A DNA stretch of 64,000 bases from Alphaproteobacteria bacterium (GTDB lineage Bacteria; Myxococcota_A; UBA796; GCA-2862545). Location: assembly GCA_020632955.1 (NCBI GenBank), contig JACKEO010000002.1:1-64000 (forward strand), written 5' to 3'. Positions within the stretch are counted from its first letter, which is position 1. Each line of letters starts with the position of its first letter. The position numbers and the translations under genes are program-made. Shown here in pieces: positions 61,637-64,000 of the stretch. The notes beneath the pieces were generated by a model. That model was not told the origin of the DNA. It saw only the letters and a list, made by a program, of their open reading frames with translations, and made no database searches.

Positions 61637-62490
61637 CCGAGCCCCTCGTCCACACCGGGCACGCGCTCGACGGGGCGGTCGCCCTGGTCACCCTGTCGCG
61701 CCCCGACGTGGCCAACGCCCAGAACGTGGGCCTGCTCACCGCCCTCGACGACGCCTTCGCCGCCGCGATGGCCGACGACACCGTGAAGGTCGTCGTGCTG
61801 CAGGGGGCGGGCCGCCACTTCTCGGCGGGCCACGACATCGGCACGCCCCTGCGCGACATCCACCTCCCCTTCGGGCGCCGGGCCACCACCTGGTACCCAC
61901 ACGCCGACAAGCCCCCCACCGAGGCCACCTTCGTGCGGGAGCAGGAGGCCTACGTCGGCTTCTGCCGCCGCTGGCGCGAGCTGCCCAAGCCCACCATCGC
62001 CAAGGTGCACGGGGCCTGCGTGGCGGGCGGCCTGATGCTCGCCTGGATCTGCGACCTCATCGTGGCGAGCGACGACGCCTTCTTCGCCGATCCGGTGCTC
62101 CGCATGGGCATCCCCGGCGTGGAGTGGTTCGCCCACCCCTTCGTCATGAACCCACGGGCCGCCAAGGAGTTCCTCTTCACCGGCGACCGCATGAGCGCCG
62201 AGGAGGCCCTCCGGGTGGGCATGATCAACCGGGTCGTCCCCCGCGCCGAGCTCGACGAGGCCGTGCTGGCCCTCGCGGGCCGCATCGCCGAGAAGCCCCG
62301 GTTCGCCCTGGCCCTCGCCAAGCAGGTCATCAACCAGGCGGAGGACCGCATGGGGCTGCGCGACGTGGTCGCGTCCACCTACGGCTACCACCACCTCGCC
62401 CACGCCCACATGGCGGCCACCTCCGACGACCACATCGGCGGCCAGGACGCCCGGAGCATGAAGGCCGCCCTGAAGAAGGAGGAGGGCTGA
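61633..62490 (+). CDS. Enoyl-CoA hydratase (EchA19-like)
   Basis: This 285-residue crotonase has GAGRHFSAGHDIGTPLRDI as oxyanion-hole loop, KVHGACVAGGLMLAWICDLI, RMGIPGVEWFAHPFVMNPRA and AKEFLFTGDRMSAEEALRVG. The GIPGVE-FAHP pattern is that of EchA19-type hydratases in mycobacterial cholesterol catabolism. The C-terminal helix (HHLAHAHMAATSDDHIGG) is typical of the same group. GTG at 61633 overlaps ipdC in GTGA, and it overlaps fadE by one base (TGATG), so the operon is tightly coupled. Substrate could be a side-chain or ring CoA ester. Confidence 0.82.
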   Translation: MTEPLVHTGHALDGAVALVTLSRPDVANAQNVGLLTALDDAFAAAMADDTVKVVVLQGAGRHFSAGHDIGTPLRDIHLPFGRRATTWYPHADKPPTEATFVREQEAYVGFCRRWRELPKPTIAKVHGACVAGGLMLAWICDLIVASDDAFFADPVLRMGIPGVEWFAHPFVMNPRAAKEFLFTGDRMSAEEALRVGMINRVVPRAELDEAVLALAGRIAEKPRFALALAKQVINQAEDRMGLRDVVASTYGYHHLAHAHMAATSDDHIGGQDARSMKAALKKEEG

Positions 62491-63635
62491 TGGACCTGCG
62501 GCTCACCCCCCGTGAGGAGGCCTTCGCCGAGGAGGCGCGCGCCTGGCTCGCGGCGCACGTGCCCCCCGGCCCCCACCCCTCCGGCGACACGCGCGAGGGC
62601 TTCGCCTGGCACCTCGACTGGGAGCGCACCCTCTCCGACGCCCGCTGGGCGGTGGTGAGCTGGCCCGAGGAGCACGGCGGGCGCGGCGCCAGCCTGGTGG
62701 AGTGGTGCCTCTTCGAGGAGGCCTACTACGCCGCCGGAGCCCCCCTCCGGGTCACCCAGAACGGCATCTTCCTGCTCGCCCCCACCCTCTTCGAGTTCGG
62801 CACCGAGGAGCAGAAGCGCCGCATCCTCCGTCCGATGGCCGCCGCGGAGGTGCTCTGGGCGCAGGCCTGGAGCGAGCCCGAGGCGGGCAGCGACCTGGCC
62901 AGCGTGCGGTCCACCGCCGAGCGCGTCGAGGGCGGCTGGCGGGTGCACGGCCAGAAGACCTGGTGCACCCGCGGCGCCTTCTGCGACGGCATCTACGGCC
63001 TCTTCCGCACCGACCCCGCCAGCGAGCGGCACCGCGGCCTCACCTACATGATGGTGATGCTCGACCAGCCCGGCGTCACCGTGCGCCCCGTCGAGCGCCT
63101 CGACGGCGACGAGAGCTTCGCCGAGATCTTCCTCGACGGCGCCTTCGTCCCCGACCGCGACGTCATCGGCGAGGTGCACAAGGGCTGGAAGGTGGCGATG
63201 GCCACCACCTCGTCGGAGCGGGGCCTGTCGCTCCGCTCCCCGGGTCGCTTCCTCGCCGCAGCCGACGCCCTGGCCGAGCTCTACCGCCGCGCCCCGGATC
63301 CGCGGCTCGAGGAGCGCGTCCTCCGCGCCTGGCTCCAGGCCCGCCAGTACCGCTGGCACACCTACACCACCGTCACCCGCATGATGGAGGGCGGGCACAT
63401 CGGCGCCGACTCCAGCCTCAACAAGCTCTTCTGGTCGGAGATGGATCTCGCCCTGCACGCGACGGCCCTGGAGCTGCTCGGTCCCGACGCCCACCTGCTC
63501 GAGGGCCAGCCCCTCGATCCCACCGCGAGCTGGCTGCTGGGCTTCGAGTTCGCGCTGGCCGGCCCCATCTACGCGGGCACGAACGAGATCCAGCGCAACA
63601 TCGTCTCCGCCCGTGTGCTGGACCTCCCGAGGTAG
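62490..63635 (+). CDS. Acyl-CoA dehydrogenase, FadE30-like subunit
   Basis: This 381-residue protein is an ACAD: MDLRLTPREEAFAEEARAWL, WPEEHGGRGASLVEWCLFEE, QAWSEPEAGSDLASVRSTAE with the FAD-interacting region, GQKTWCTRGAFCDG, MATTSSERGLSLRSPGRF, and the closing IYAGTNEIQRNIVSARVLD. The usual catalytic glutamate of YEGT is Ala here (YAGT), as in several steroid-degradation FadE proteins that work as alpha2-beta2 heterotetramers. It most resembles FadE30. The next ACAD gene starts two bases after the stop, so the two are likely partner subunits. Confidence 0.83.
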   Translation: MDLRLTPREEAFAEEARAWLAAHVPPGPHPSGDTREGFAWHLDWERTLSDARWAVVSWPEEHGGRGASLVEWCLFEEAYYAAGAPLRVTQNGIFLLAPTLFEFGTEEQKRRILRPMAAAEVLWAQAWSEPEAGSDLASVRSTAERVEGGWRVHGQKTWCTRGAFCDGIYGLFRTDPASERHRGLTYMMVMLDQPGVTVRPVERLDGDESFAEIFLDGAFVPDRDVIGEVHKGWKVAMATTSSERGLSLRSPGRFLAAADALAELYRRAPDPRLEERVLRAWLQARQYRWHTYTTVTRMMEGGHIGADSSLNKLFWSEMDLALHATALELLGPDAHLLEGQPLDPTASWLLGFEFALAGPIYAGTNEIQRNIVSARVLDLPR

Positions 63636-63637
63636 CC

Positions 63638-64000
63638 GTGCGCTTCGCCTTCACCGCCGATCAGGACGCCCTGCGCGAGGCCGTGGCCGACGCCCTCGCC
63701 GCCACGTGCCCGCCCACGCGGGTGCGGGAGGCCTGGGCGGCACGCGACGACGCCCTGCGCGGCAGCCTCGCCGAGCTGGGCCTGCTGGGCATCAACCTCC
63801 CCGGCGAGGTGGGCGGGCTGGAGCTCGGCCCGGTGGACTGGGTGCAGCCCCTGGAGGTGGTGGGGCGGCACGCCGCACCCGTGGCGCTGGTGGAGACCCT
63901 CGCCACCAACCCGGTGCTCGCCACGCTCGGGCTGTCGTCGCTCGCCGGGGAGGTGGCGGCCGGCGAGGCCTTCGTCACCCTGGCCGGGCCCGACGGGCTC
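63638..64000 (+). CDS. Second acyl-CoA dehydrogenase subunit (partial at window end)
   Basis: An open frame starts with GTG at 63638, behind GAGG, two bases after the FadE30-like stop, and runs off the right edge after 121 codons. The start RFAFTADQDALREAVADAL is the first helix of an ACAD N-terminal domain, and LGLLGINLPGEVGGLELGPV is the conserved LG-x-x-x-P-x-x-GG-x segment. The C-terminal half with the active site is missing from the window. Position in the operon and partner ACAD suggest it is the second subunit of a heteromeric steroid ACAD. Confidence 0.8.
   Translation, partial: MRFAFTADQDALREAVADALAATCPPTRVREAWAARDDALRGSLAELGLLGINLPGEVGGLELGPVDWVQPLEVVGRHAAPVALVETLATNPVLATLGLSSLAGEVAAGEAFVTLAGPDGL

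Overview
The window is very GC-rich DNA packed with genes on both strands, and it reads as chromosome from a myxobacterium-like (Myxococcota, former Deltaproteobacteria) organism. That assignment is an inference. It rests on exported lipoproteins whose lipobox is followed by Asp/Thr/Ser-rich linkers, a DUF1592-DUF1552 gene pair with MopE-like Cys/Asp motifs, an ECF sigma factor coupled to a zinc-finger/Ser-Thr-kinase/FGE fusion, a YHYH/lamin-tail mosaic surface protein, and many four-base ATGA/GTGA gene overlaps. I saw no rRNA, tRNA, CRISPR array or intact insertion sequence.

Layout. 1-800: edge of a minus-strand gene and a 21-bp tandem repeat. 0.8-7.4 kb: single genes (TPR-like, SRPBCC, GT-C type membrane protein, diheme cytochrome c, Cys-rich lipoprotein, VOC protein, EF-hand protein). 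7.3-13.6 kb: one giant mosaic surface lipoprotein with Gly-Asp-Ser repeats; its first repeat tract changes reading frame several times. 13.6-25.2 kb: PII-like protein with a membrane partner, RNase J/YaiI pair, PHP phosphoesterase plus metallopeptidase-like lipoprotein, YgiQ radical SAM protein, and a flavin-dependent-halogenase-like protein coupled to an RluA-type protein. 25.3-37.3 kb: lipoprotein hydrolase; a five-gene minus-strand operon (DUF1592, DUF1552, ECF sigma, ZAS-kinase-FGE fusion, GT-C protein); a GT21 glucosyltransferase; Pcm methyltransferase.

37.3-38.9 kb: a Flp-pilin-like protein with an unusually large C-terminal domain behind a structured, relatively AT-rich leader. 39.0-45.6 kb: glucokinase, a FadD3-like CoA ligase, and an echA20-ipdA-ipdB operon. 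45.6-49.1 kb: SGNH hydrolase with TPRs and a two-gene GMC alcohol oxidase. 49.3-56.6 kb: a complete heavy-metal RND efflux operon with its own two-component regulator. 56.6-60.4 kb: leucine-rich/L-domain lipoprotein and an AftB-like GT-C protein. 60.5-64.0 kb: ipdC, an enoyl-CoA hydratase and two acyl-CoA dehydrogenases, the last cut by the window edge.

The main biological story is steroid ring C/D catabolism. Homologues of fadD3, echA20, ipdA, ipdB, ipdC and two FadE proteins lie in blocks 15 kb apart. The echA20-ipdAB and ipdC-fadE operons each begin just behind the same 16-bp perfect inverted repeat (GTAGAAC-N2-GTTCTAC), which fits the published actinobacterial KstR operator pattern. This points to a KstR-like TetR regulon in a non-actinobacterium. 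The repressor itself is not in the window.
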